Part shown: one piece after another, positions 30,504-40,879 of the stretch
Layout: each line of letters opens with the position of its first letter
Numbering within the stretch: the first letter of the stretch is position 1
Assembly (NCBI GenBank): GCA_021730905.1
Contig: JAKFYK010000016.1
Coordinates: forward strand, 1 to 64,000
Length of the DNA: 64,000 bases
From: Betaproteobacteria bacterium
GTDB taxonomy: Bacteria; Pseudomonadota; Gammaproteobacteria; Burkholderiales; SG8-41
Direction of reading: 5' to 3'
Notes under the pieces: generated by a model
The model's database searches: none
The model's input: the letters and a program-made list of their open reading frames with translations, nothing else
What the model was told of the DNA's origin: nothing
Position numbers and translations under genes: made by a program

Positions 30504-32257
30504 TTAGCGGCAGGCAGCAACGATGGCGCAAAGCGTTTGACGGTGCCTTGCAGCGTTTCGTTGGCAGGGTTTCCCTTGAGCAAGTCGCTCCAGATTTTCT
30601 GCGCTTCGTCGCGTTTGCCGTCCACCCACAGCACTTCGCCCAGATGCGCGCCCACCTCCGCGTCCTGCCGCAGGGCAAACGCGCGGCGCAGTGCTATCAA
30701 TGCCTCGGTTCTTTGGCCCATGCGATACAGCACCCAGCCCAGACTGTCGATGATGTAGGCGTCCTGCGGCGCGAGTTCCAGCGCCTTCTCGATCAGTTTG
30801 CGCGCCTCCGGCAGCCGCTGATTGCGGTCGGCCAGCGTATAGCCTAGCGCGTTGTAGGCGTGCGCATGATCAGGCTGCAACTCCACCACGCGCTTCAGAT
30901 TGCGTTCCAGCACATCAAGGCGGTCGAGTTTTTCCGCGAGCATCGCCTGATCGTAAAGCAGGTCCACCGAATCAGGCGCGCCTTCCAGTGATTTGCCCAG
31001 CAGATCGTAGGCGGCTTTGTAGGCCTGTGCTTCGCGCAACAGGTTTGCTTCCGCCTGCACCAGTTGGATGCGCTGCGCGTCGTTGCTCGGCGTAATCGTC
31101 TGCAAATACTTGCGCGCCTCGTCCATCTTGCCCTGCTTGACCAGCACGCCGGCGTAGCGCGCCTGGGCATTCATGTAGCGTTCACCCGAAGTAATGCCGC
31201 CGTACCATTTGAGCGCTTCGTCATATTGCTTGCGCTCCTCGGCAATCTGGCCCAGTGACAGCCAGATCGCGTCGGGCTCCTTGTGACCCGCGGCCAGCGC
31301 ACCCTTCAGATGCTTTTCGGCGACATCAAAATCGCTGGATTGCAACGCCAGCAGCGCCACCGTCAGCGCGAGATCGGGATTTTTCGGTGCCTCGGCAACC
31401 AGCATTTCGAATTGCGCACGCGCATCGGCCTGGCGCTTTTCAGTCACCAGCAGCCGCGCATAGTTAAGCCGCACATCATTGGCCTTCGGGTAACGCTTGA
31501 GATAGTCTTCAAGAAACGCCAGCGCTTCGGCATTGGACCGGCGCGCGAGCGCCTGCACCTGAACCAGCGCGGCCAACTCGAAATCGGGCCTGAGGGCCAG
31601 TGCCGCGCGCGCTTCCGTCAGCGTAAGCTCGGCCTCATTGGCAATCCACGCCGTCTGCGCCACCGCAAGGCGCACCTCCGCAATAGTGTCGTACGGGCGC
31701 GCCAACGCACGCACCAGTTCGAGTACGGATTTTTTATCTTTATGACGCGCCAGCAATTGCGCAAGCTGCACGAAATTCTGGCCCACGTTTCCTTTGTCGG
31801 CGGCGAGCCATTGTTCGAGATGGGGTTGCGCATCGCTCACGCGTTCCTGATTGACCAGCAAGGCCGCCATTACCTGGCGTGCCTGCTGCGAAGCAGGATC
31901 GGCTTTTTGCCACAGGCTGGCGGCTTCCAGCGCCTCCTTCTGCATGCGCGCATTCCACGCGATTTCGGTGGCGCGCTGCGCCACGCGCGGATCGCGCGTC
32001 TCACGCGCAAGCTCCAGAAAGGTCTGCACCGCTACTTGCGGTTGCCCGCGCTGCAGGGCGATCTCGCCCAGCATCAATTTGTAGAGCAATTCCTGCGACA
32101 ACTCGACCGCGGGCAGATTCGCCGGCGGCACCGGCTTGCCGCGCGGCACCACCTGCAGCGGCGCCTGCGCGAACGCGGGAATCGTCATCGCGCATGTAAA
32201 CACAACGGCAACGGAAAAAAATGCCGCGTTGAACAGCCTGACGTGGGGTGATGTCAT
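30500..32257 (-). CDS. TPR-repeat protein
   Basis: Signal peptide, multiple TPRs, HAYNALGYTLADRNQRLPEARKLIEKALELAPQDAYIIDSLGWVLYR. Confidence 0.92.
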   Translation of the reverse strand: MTSPHVRLFNAAFFSVAVVFTCAMTIPAFAQAPLQVVPRGKPVPPANLPAVELSQELLYKLMLGEIALQRGQPQVAVQTFLELARETRDPRVAQRATEIAWNARMQKEALEAASLWQKADPASQQARQVMAALLVNQERVSDAQPHLEQWLAADKGNVGQNFVQLAQLLARHKDKKSVLELVRALARPYDTIAEVRLAVAQTAWIANEAELTLTEARAALALRPDFELAALVQVQALARRSNAEALAFLEDYLKRYPKANDVRLNYARLLVTEKRQADARAQFEMLVAEAPKNPDLALTVALLALQSSDFDVAEKHLKGALAAGHKEPDAIWLSLGQIAEERKQYDEALKWYGGITSGERYMNAQARYAGVLVKQGKMDEARKYLQTITPSNDAQRIQLVQAEANLLREAQAYKAAYDLLGKSLEGAPDSVDLLYDQAMLAEKLDRLDVLERNLKRVVELQPDHAHAYNALGYTLADRNQRLPEARKLIEKALELAPQDAYIIDSLGWVLYRMGQRTEALIALRRAFALRQDAEVGAHLGEVLWVDGKRDEAQKIWSDLLKGNPANETLQGTVKRFAPSLLPAAK

Positions 32258-32301
32258 AAAAGGGCAGGTTCCCGCAACGAGGATGGAAAGGGTGAAATAA
32301 C

Positions 32302-32317
32302 CAAATGATTATTTGGA
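32302..32317. promoter_or_regulatory. Palindrome CCAAAT-GATT-ATTTGG in a divergent intergenic region
   Basis: Perfect 6-bp arms between divergently transcribed TPR and ABC-transporter genes; possible operator. Confidence 0.35.
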
Positions 32318-32405
32318 GATTTTGACGGTTTTTACTTCATTAAGTTGCACAGTTTAGGTATATTTCGCACACACTACAAGCGCCTCTCCTCCGCTACTCG
32401 TATCG

Positions 32406-33371
32406 ATGACATTACCCGCACCTTCTACGCCTAGCCCTGCGGTAACCCTTTCCGCCCGGGGACTATCGCGTCGCTTCGGCGCGCACACAGCGGTGGACAG
32501 TATCGATCTCGAACTGCGGCGCGGCGAAGTGCTGGGGTTTCTCGGTCCCAACGGCGCGGGCAAGACCACTTCGATGCAAATGCTCACCGGTAACCTCGCA
32601 CCAACCACTGGCGCGGTCAGCATCTGCGGTGTGGACCTGCTCGAAACTCCGGTGGCCGCCAAGGCGCATATCGGCTATTTGCCGGAAACGCCGCCGTTGT
32701 ATCGCGAACTCAATGTCAGGGAGTATCTCGACCTCGTGGCGCGGCTGCATCGCGTGCCCAAGGCGCGCCGGCGCGCTGCCGTTGACAAAGCACAGGCGCG
32801 CTGCGGACTGAGCGACGTCAGCCGCAAGCTGATCGGCACGCTGTCCAAGGGCTACCAGCAGCGCGTGGGTATCGCGCAGGCCATCGTGCATGAACCTGAC
32901 GTCATTATCCTCGATGAACCCACCGTCGGTCTCGACCCCAACCAGATACGCGACATCCGCGCGCTGATACGCGAACTGGGCGGCACGCACAGCATCATAC
33001 TTTCCACGCACATCCTGCCGGAAGTCGAGGCCATCTGCGACCGCGTGCAAATCATGCATCACGGCAAACTGGTCTACAGCGACACCATTACGGCGCTGAA
33101 GCAGTTTCATAGCAGGCGTGTCCTGCTGGTGGGTCTGAACCACCCCCCCGCGATGCATGAGTTGGCGGCGATCCCCGGCGTCACGCACGCGGAGCCCGCG
33201 GGCGAGAACCTGTTTCGTGTACATATCGCTGCCGGCACCGACCCCACGGATCGCATCGTTGCACTGGCCGCCGAACGTCAATGGGGACTGCATCAGATCG
33301 CACCCGAGCAAACGAATCTCGAAGACGTGTTTGTCAACCTCACCACGCAGGATGGAGGAAACACGGCATGA
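32406..33371 (+). CDS. ABC transporter ATP-binding protein (GldA-like)
   Basis: LGFLGPNGAGKTTSMQMLTG; LSKGYQQRVGIAQAIVHEPDVIILDEPTVGLDP. Confidence 0.93.
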   Translation: MTLPAPSTPSPAVTLSARGLSRRFGAHTAVDSIDLELRRGEVLGFLGPNGAGKTTSMQMLTGNLAPTTGAVSICGVDLLETPVAAKAHIGYLPETPPLYRELNVREYLDLVARLHRVPKARRRAAVDKAQARCGLSDVSRKLIGTLSKGYQQRVGIAQAIVHEPDVIILDEPTVGLDPNQIRDIRALIRELGGTHSIILSTHILPEVEAICDRVQIMHHGKLVYSDTITALKQFHSRRVLLVGLNHPPAMHELAAIPGVTHAEPAGENLFRVHIAAGTDPTDRIVALAAERQWGLHQIAPEQTNLEDVFVNLTTQDGGNTA

Positions 33372-34138
33372 TCTTCACCATCGCCGGCAAAGACCTGAAA
33401 TCGTTGTTCACCTCGCCGATAGCGTGGGTAGTACTGACTTTCGTACAGCTCATCATCGGCTACGGTTTTCTCAAGCGCTTCGATGATTTCATGCAATTGC
33501 AGCCGCAGTTGATCCAGTTGCCGAGTCCGCCCGGATTTACCGAGCTGGTGGCGGTGCCCACTTTCGCCACCACCGCAGCGATCATGCTGTTCGCGGTGCC
33601 GCTGCTGGCGATGCGTTTGATCGCCGAAGAACGCCGCAATCAGACCATGGTGCTGCTGACCTCGGCGCCCATTTCCATAGTGGATATCGTACTCGGCAAA
33701 TTCTGTGCGCTGATGGGCATGCTGCTGATCATCCTGGCGCTGATCGCGCTGATGCCGTTGTCGCTTTCCACCGCAACAAAACTCGACTACCGGCTGATCG
33801 GCAGTATCGTGCTGGGGCTGGCGTTGCTGGCAGCGGCATTTTCGGCGGTGAGCCTGTATGTCTCCAGTCTCACCACGCATCCCATCGTCGCGGCGCTGGG
33901 CGCCTTCGGCGCGCTGCTCGCGATGATATTGATGGGCGAAAACGTCGCAGATAACCTGCAAACACGCGGCCTGGGCGTGCTCGCCACCTTCGCGCAGGTG
34001 TTTTCACCGGTGAAAAATTTTGAACCGCTGGGCAAAGGCATGATCGACACCTACGCCATTGCCTGTCTGATACTGCTGACGGTGCTGTTTCTGGCGTTTA
34101 CGGTGCGTCAACTCGAAGCGCGGCGCCTACGCGGGTAG
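33368..34138 (+). CDS. ABC transporter permease (GldF-like)
   Basis: Multi-TM; overlaps the GldA-like stop; Gld-type gene order. Confidence 0.87.
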   Translation: MIFTIAGKDLKSLFTSPIAWVVLTFVQLIIGYGFLKRFDDFMQLQPQLIQLPSPPGFTELVAVPTFATTAAIMLFAVPLLAMRLIAEERRNQTMVLLTSAPISIVDIVLGKFCALMGMLLIILALIALMPLSLSTATKLDYRLIGSIVLGLALLAAAFSAVSLYVSSLTTHPIVAALGAFGALLAMILMGENVADNLQTRGLGVLATFAQVFSPVKNFEPLGKGMIDTYAIACLILLTVLFLAFTVRQLEARRLRG

Positions 34139-34146
34139 CGGCTGAC

Positions 34147-35508
34147 ATGAAAATCACCAGCAAAGTGCGATGGCAGTTGTTGGCGCAGGGCAGCGCCTTC
34201 GTCGTGCTGCTGCTCGTCGCCGCGGGTCTGCTGGCATGGGTGGCGCGCGAGTACCGCGCGGAATGGGATGTCACCGCCAGCGCGCGCAATACGCTATCGC
34301 AGGGCACACAGGATGCGCTGCGGCAACTGGAAGGGCCTGTCAACATTACCGTCTTCGCGATCACCAAGGATGGTGGCGGAAACGATTTGCACAAACTAAT
34401 GCAGCAAAAATTTCGCCCGTGGCAACGCGTAAAGCCCGACATCGCGCTCACCTTGATCGATCCGCGCGACGACCCGAAACGTGCCCAAGCCGCCGGACTG
34501 CGCTCGCCCAACGAACTGGTGATCGAGTACAAAAAACGCAGCGAACATCTGCCGCTGGGCGAATTCAACGAACAGAATTTCGTCAATGCGCTGATCCGCC
34601 TGTCGCGCACCAGCAGTGCCGTGATTTACTGGCTCGACGGCCATGGCGAGCGCAAACTCGACGGCGTCGCCAATCACGACCTCGGCGAGTTTGGCAGGCA
34701 GTTGCAATTGAAGGGCTACAAACTTTCCAGTCTTAACCTGTCGATCGCACAAGATGTGCCGCGCAATGCTGCAACGCTGATCATCGCCAGCCCGCAGGCA
34801 GATTTGCAGGAAGCCGAAGTCGCCACGATCAAGCGCCACGTCGAGGCCGGCGGCAATCTGCTGTGGCTGATCGACCCGGAGCCGCTGCGCGGGCTCGATC
34901 CCGTCGCGGAGTTTCTGGGGCTGGTGCTGACGCCCGGCACGGTAGTCGACCCTGCGCTGAAACCGCGCAGCGGACCGCCCACGCTCGCGGTTGCCTCGAA
35001 TTACGCACGCCATCCGGTCACCGGATCATTTCGCCTGAATACGCTGTTTCCGGGCAGCCGCCAGATCGGCACTGCCGAACGCGAAGGCTGGCGCATGATG
35101 CCTTTGATCGAGGTGGCTCAACGCGGCTGGGTCGAAACCGGCAAGCTCGACGAGAAGCCGGTGTTTGACAAAGACCGCGATCTGTCCGGCCCGGTGAATA
35201 TTGCCACGGCGTTTGAACGCACCACCAATGATCGTCAACAGCGCGTGATCGTGGTCGGCAACGGCCATTTCCTGTCCAATGCGTTTCTCGGCAACGGCGG
35301 CAATCTGCAACTCGGCGTGGCGATGCTGAGCTGGCTCAGCGGCGACGACAAATTCATCGCCATTCCGCCGCGTCCGGCAGCGGACGTGCAGATCAATATC
35401 GATCAGATGACGTTGTATCTGATTGCGTTTGCATTCCTGCTGGTGTTGCCGCTGGTGTTCGCGCTCACCGGCGTTGTGGTGTGGTGGCGGCGGCGCAAAG
35501 CGGTCTGA
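34147..35508 (+). CDS. Gld-type ABC auxiliary protein (GldG-like, ABC_transp_aux)
   Basis: YRAEWDVTASARNTLSQGTQDALRQLEGPVNITVFA; C-terminal TM. Confidence 0.85.
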   Translation: MKITSKVRWQLLAQGSAFVVLLLVAAGLLAWVAREYRAEWDVTASARNTLSQGTQDALRQLEGPVNITVFAITKDGGGNDLHKLMQQKFRPWQRVKPDIALTLIDPRDDPKRAQAAGLRSPNELVIEYKKRSEHLPLGEFNEQNFVNALIRLSRTSSAVIYWLDGHGERKLDGVANHDLGEFGRQLQLKGYKLSSLNLSIAQDVPRNAATLIIASPQADLQEAEVATIKRHVEAGGNLLWLIDPEPLRGLDPVAEFLGLVLTPGTVVDPALKPRSGPPTLAVASNYARHPVTGSFRLNTLFPGSRQIGTAEREGWRMMPLIEVAQRGWVETGKLDEKPVFDKDRDLSGPVNIATAFERTTNDRQQRVIVVGNGHFLSNAFLGNGGNLQLGVAMLSWLSGDDKFIAIPPRPAADVQINIDQMTLYLIAFAFLLVLPLVFALTGVVVWWRRRKAV

Positions 35509-35524
35509 CGGGATCACCCCAGCG

Positions 35525-36361
35525 ATGCGCAAAAGCTGGATTACCCTCTGTGCGCTGCTCGCCGCTGTCATCGCGCTGGGATTGTTTGTCTGGCTGAAAC
35601 CGCCCAAGACACAGGCGGTGACCATTGCGTTGTCGTCGCTCAAATCCAGCGACGCGCGCGCACTGCGTGTGCTGCGCAAGGGCAAGCCATTGGCAGTACT
35701 CGAAAAACGCGGCGCCGAATGGTTCCTGATGGAACCCATCAAAGCGCCTGCCGACGATTTTCAGGTACTGCGTCTGATGGGCATACTCGACGCGAAAAGC
35801 CCGTTGCAATATCCGTCGTCGGACCTCGCGAAATTTGAACTCGACACACCGCAGGCGGAAATCACCATCAACGACCAGCGTTTTGCCTTTGGCACCATCA
35901 ACGCCGTCACACGCGAGCAATACGTGCTGACGCAGAACCGGATATTCCCACTGGACCTGCGCTACGGCGCGGCCGTGCCCGCTGACGCCAGCATGCTTCT
36001 GCGACGCAACGTGCTTGCAAAGGACGAGTCGCCAGTGCGCTTCGAGTTCGGCGCGTTTACCGTCGAGAACGACGCAAAGAAATGGATTACTGCACCGGCA
36101 TCCGGTGAACTTTCGCAGGACGATTACAACCGCTGGGTGGCACAGTGGCGCGAAGGAAGTGGATTGCGCACCGAAGTGACGGACACGCGCAAGGCAGCGG
36201 GCGAGATTCTCATCACGCTGAAGGACGGCCGCAAGATCTCGCTTACCGTTTTACAGATCACGCCCGAACTGGTTTTGCGGCGCGCTGATTTGGGTTTGCA
36301 ATTCGTGTTTACCGGCGATGTGGGCAAGCTCATGATTTCACCGCCCGCCACACGAAAGTAA
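35525..36361 (+). CDS. DUF4340 domain-containing protein
   Basis: N-terminal TM; LEKRGAEWFLMEPIKAPADDFQVLRLMGIL; follows GldG-like gene. Confidence 0.8.
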   Translation: MRKSWITLCALLAAVIALGLFVWLKPPKTQAVTIALSSLKSSDARALRVLRKGKPLAVLEKRGAEWFLMEPIKAPADDFQVLRLMGILDAKSPLQYPSSDLAKFELDTPQAEITINDQRFAFGTINAVTREQYVLTQNRIFPLDLRYGAAVPADASMLLRRNVLAKDESPVRFEFGAFTVENDAKKWITAPASGELSQDDYNRWVAQWREGSGLRTEVTDTRKAAGEILITLKDGRKISLTVLQITPELVLRRADLGLQFVFTGDVGKLMISPPATRK

Positions 36362-36374
36362 TGCGCGTAAATAT

Positions 36375-36405
36375 CATAACTATTTGTTTTTAAACATATT
36401 TAATG
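36375..36405 (+). repeat. AT-rich dispersed motif copy 7 (ATAACTATTTGTTTTTAAACATATTTAATG)
   Basis: Contains TATTTGTTTT; runs directly into the mutM ATG at 36403. Confidence 0.9.
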
Positions 36406-37218
36406 CCTGAATTACCGGAGGTCGAAACCACACGCCGCGGCTTGCTCGCGGCGACGGAAGGCGTCCGCATCGACCACGCCATAGTGCGCGAGCGGCGCAT
36501 GCGCCAGCCGATTTCGCGCGCACTGCCCAAGTGCGTGAGCGGCTTGACGATACGCACGCTGACACGCCGCGCGAAATATCTATTGATCGATTGCGGCACC
36601 GGCACATTGATCGTGCATCTCGGCATGTCGGGCCGCTTGTGGCTGGTGGATCGCGATACGCCTGCGGAAAAACATGATCACTTCGACCTGATACTGGCGA
36701 ATGGAAAAACAATACGCCTGCGCGACCCGCGGCGCTTTGGTCTGGTGCTGTGGCAAACCAGCGATGTAATGCAACACCCGTTGCTCGCATCGCTGGGCCC
36801 TGAACCGCTATCCGCGGATTTCAATGGCGCAGCGCTCTACCACGCCACGCGCAACCGCAGCGCCGCAATCAAACTCGTCATCATGGACAGCCATGTCGTG
36901 GTCGGCGTGGGAAACATCTACGCCAGCGAAGCGCTGTTTCGCGCCGGCATCAGCCCGCGCATTGCTGCGCGCCGGCTTACGCGCACGCGCTGTGATGCGC
37001 TGGCTCATTCCATTCGGGAGACTTTAGGCGAAGCCATCACCGCCGGCGGCAGCAGCATCCGCGATTACGTCGGCAGCGACGGCATGGCCGGGAATTTTCA
37101 AAGCAATTTTGCGGTGTACGACCGCGATGGACAATCCTGTACCCGTTGCAGGACGCTGGTCAAGCGTGTGCAACAGGGACAGCGTTCGACGTTTTTCTGC
37201 CCGCAATGCCAACGCTAG
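36403..37218 (+). CDS. mutM: Formamidopyrimidine-DNA glycosylase
   Basis: MPELPEVETTRRGL; C-terminal zinc finger CTRCRTLVKRVQQGQRSTFFCPQCQR. Confidence 0.97.
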   Translation: MPELPEVETTRRGLLAATEGVRIDHAIVRERRMRQPISRALPKCVSGLTIRTLTRRAKYLLIDCGTGTLIVHLGMSGRLWLVDRDTPAEKHDHFDLILANGKTIRLRDPRRFGLVLWQTSDVMQHPLLASLGPEPLSADFNGAALYHATRNRSAAIKLVIMDSHVVVGVGNIYASEALFRAGISPRIAARRLTRTRCDALAHSIRETLGEAITAGGSSIRDYVGSDGMAGNFQSNFAVYDRDGQSCTRCRTLVKRVQQGQRSTFFCPQCQR

Positions 37219-37219
37219 T

Positions 37220-38104
37220 TCAGAAACGATAGAGTCGCGCGGGACTATCCACGAGTATTTTCTTGCGAGTGCTGGCATCAGGCACCCATACCGCAAGCTG
37301 TTCCACCAGCGCGCCGGTGTTGGGCATTTCGCTATCACTTTGCATCATCACGTGCGGCCAGTCGGTGCCGAACACCAGCCGATCCGGTGCAGCAGCCACC
37401 AGTGTTTGCGCGAACGGCGTGAGGTCGTCGTAAGGAATTGGCGTGCGCGAGGTGCGATACGGCGCGGACAGCTTCGTCCACACGCGCCCACTTTGCAGCG
37501 CGCGGATTAGCGCCTGAAAGCCGGGGGCATGCACGCCCTGCGCCGGGTCGGGGCGGCCCATGTGATCGATCACCATTTCAGTCGGGAATTCAGCGGCGAT
37601 ACGATCGAAATCCGGAAAATTTTCAATATCGAGCAAGAACTGCGCGTGCCAGCCCAGCCGCGCCACTCGCGCCGCAAGTTTTTTTGCGGCATCGAACTGC
37701 ACGCCGACTTTTGCCACCAGATTCGCGCGAAAGCCGCGCACGCCCGCTTTGTCGAGCGCGTCCAGTTCAGCATCCGTGACGTCTTCACGCAGCAACGCAA
37801 TGCCGCGCAGCCTGCCGTGTGACTGTGCGATGGCATCGACAATCACGCTGTTATTCGTGCCGTGTACACCCGATTGAACCACCACACCGCGCGTGAAACC
37901 CACCGCATCGTGCATGGCCAGATAATCTTTCAGGAACACCGGCGGCGGGGTGTATTGCCGGTCGTCCGCGTAGCCGTGCTGCGCGCGCGGCCCGAACACA
38001 TGCGCGTGGCTATCGGTGGCGCCGGGCGGCAAGCTGAATGACGGCTTGCGCGTATTTAAATTGGGGCCGGGGCACAGCGGCGGTTCAGTCTTGTTGATCG
38101 TCAC
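37220..38104 (-). CDS. Amidohydrolase family protein (2-pyrone-4,6-dicarboxylate hydrolase-like)
   Basis: GATDSHAHVFGP; VIDHMGRPD; RLVFGTDWPHVMM. Confidence 0.88.
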   Translation of the reverse strand: MTINKTEPPLCPGPNLNTRKPSFSLPPGATDSHAHVFGPRAQHGYADDRQYTPPPVFLKDYLAMHDAVGFTRGVVVQSGVHGTNNSVIVDAIAQSHGRLRGIALLREDVTDAELDALDKAGVRGFRANLVAKVGVQFDAAKKLAARVARLGWHAQFLLDIENFPDFDRIAAEFPTEMVIDHMGRPDPAQGVHAPGFQALIRALQSGRVWTKLSAPYRTSRTPIPYDDLTPFAQTLVAAAPDRLVFGTDWPHVMMQSDSEMPNTGALVEQLAVWVPDASTRKKILVDSPARLYRF

Positions 38105-38197
38105 GCAATTAAGCCTTTCGAATCCAGCCGAGCAGCAACGCCACCGCGATAGGATTCACAGCGAGAGCGCATTGCAATTGCTTGCGTTCTTACCTAT

Positions 38198-38955
<758 letters not shown>

Positions 38956-39538
38956 GTGTGGTCCGTTTCAACAGTTGATAATTCACTTGCCCCGCACGGC
39001 CCTGACGATGTACCGCCCAGCCTTGCGGCGCGGCCCGCCCGTCGTTATTTTTGCCGCTTTCCCGATACACCACAGCGTCCGGCGCAAGCCGCGGTAAAAG
39101 CCGTTCGAACAACATCGCCCACGGGTTGTCCGCAAACGGTGGATCGAGAAACACAACATCATACACACCGCCGTCGGTGCGCAGGAATTCTAGCGCATCC
39201 GCCCGGATGACTTCGACCGTTGCCGCATTCAACACAGCACGGCTGGCATCAAGCGCCGTACACACGGCACGTTCCCGCTCGACCAACACTACTTGTTTTG
39301 CACCACGCGACGCTGCTTCGAAACCCAACGCGCCGCTGCCCGCATACAAATCAAGGCAGCGCTTGCCGGAAAGGTCTTGCCCAAGCCAGTTGAACAGCGT
39401 TTCACGCACGCGATCGGGCGTGGGACGCAAATCTCGGCCATCGGGAAAATGAATGAAGCGGCTGCGCCACGCGCCGCCGACAATGCGCACGCGATTGGCT
39501 TTCATGCCCTGGAGACTGCTTCGTGCGCTGCGGCCCGT

Positions 39539-40879
39539 TTAACGCGCTGCAGCCGAAGGCACGGGTTCTTCGGCACCCACCACCACCGTCACCAGTTGAT
39601 CGGGATTCACGCGATTGGCAAATGCGCGCTTGATATCCGCGGCGGTGATGCGCTCGACATTCTTCACGAAATCATCCAGATAGGTCAGCGGAAGTTTGTA
39701 GAAACCGATCACTGTCAGATAGTCGTGTATCTTGCGATTGCTGTCGATGCGCAACGGAAATCCGCCGATCAGGTTTTTCTTGGCATCCTCCAGTTCCTTC
39801 GCGGTGGGGCCATTGGCAACGTACTCGCGCAGCGTCTTCATGGTCACATCGAGTGCTTCCTTCGCCTGATCTTTGCGCGTCTGCATGCCGATGACGAACG
39901 AGCCTTTCTGCGCCAGCGGCGAAAAGTAGCTGTACGCCGAGTACGCCAGGCCGCGCTTCTGCCGCACTTCTTCGCTGATGCGCGAGGAAAATCCGCCGCC
40001 GCCCAGCACGTAGTTGCCGACGAACAACGGAAAATAATCCGGATCGTCGCGCGCGATCGCGACAGCGCCAATGAGGATGTGGCTCTGCGACGCATGATGC
40101 GGAATCAGGCGCGTGGCACTTTGCGGTTTGGCTTCAACCGGCGGCAGCACAGGCTGTGTTCCCTGCGGCTGCGGCAAGCCGGCGGTGATGCGCTCGGCGA
40201 GCGCGTTCGCTTCGTCGCGCGACACGTCGCCCATGATCGCAATGATCGCGTCGCGCGCAACGTAGTGCCGTTGATAGAAAGCGACCAGATCTTCACGTGT
40301 AATCCTGCCTACGGATTCAATATCGCCGGACGCGCGTTTGCCGTACGGATGATTGCCGTAAATAAGCTGGTTGAAGGTGCGCGACGCAATCGTGCCGGGC
40401 TGTATGTCGGATTCCTTGATCGCGCTGATCAGCCGTGTTTTTTCGCGGTCAAACGCGCCCGCCGGAAACACCGGCTTGTGCAATATGCGCGTAAACACTT
40501 CCATCGCTTGCTCGCGCTCCGCGCGACTTGATAGCGTGCGTACATACAACCCCGCGCGGTCGCTGTCGAAACGCCCGGAAACACCCGCACCGATATCCGC
40601 TGTCTTGCGCGCAATCTCGTCTTCATCCATGCCCTCGGCGCCTAGCCGCATGATGCGATTGGTCATGCTCGCCACGCCGGGCTTGTCAGGGCGATCCATG
40701 CCCGCGCCAGCAGTAAAATCAATGCTCAGATCGAGCATCGGAATATCGCGGTTCTCCACGAAATAAACTTTTGCGCCGCTGGCGGTTTGCCAGTGCTGAA
40801 TCGGCAGGATCGCTTGCGCCGCATTCGGCACCATCAGGGATGATAAAAATATAAATAAAAACAAATACTTACTGCGCAT
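39539..40879 (-). CDS. M16 family metallopeptidase-like protein (second of pair)
   Basis: Peptidase_M16 fold without HxxEH; paired with the upstream active-type M16. Confidence 0.9.
   Translation of the reverse strand: MRSKYLFLFIFLSSLMVPNAAQAILPIQHWQTASGAKVYFVENRDIPMLDLSIDFTAGAGMDRPDKPGVASMTNRIMRLGAEGMDEDEIARKTADIGAGVSGRFDSDRAGLYVRTLSSRAEREQAMEVFTRILHKPVFPAGAFDREKTRLISAIKESDIQPGTIASRTFNQLIYGNHPYGKRASGDIESVGRITREDLVAFYQRHYVARDAIIAIMGDVSRDEANALAERITAGLPQPQGTQPVLPPVEAKPQSATRLIPHHASQSHILIGAVAIARDDPDYFPLFVGNYVLGGGGFSSRISEEVRQKRGLAYSAYSYFSPLAQKGSFVIGMQTRKDQAKEALDVTMKTLREYVANGPTAKELEDAKKNLIGGFPLRIDSNRKIHDYLTVIGFYKLPLTYLDDFVKNVERITAADIKRAFANRVNPDQLVTVVVGAEEPVPSAAAR
40842..40872 (-). repeat. AT-rich dispersed motif copy 8, inside the M16 signal-peptide coding region (GTAAGTATTTGTTTTTATTTATATTTTTATC)
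   Basis: Contains TATTTGTTTT; encodes SKYLFLFIFLS of the N-terminus. Confidence 0.85.

Noticed and set aside
29655-30758. 367-aa plus-strand ORF opposite ispE/lolB/TPR
   Set aside because: Crosses three supported genes antisense; no family resemblance.
39293-40531. 412-aa plus-strand ORF opposite rsmD and the M16 gene
   Set aside because: Spans two well-supported genes on the opposite strand; composition typical of shadow ORFs.
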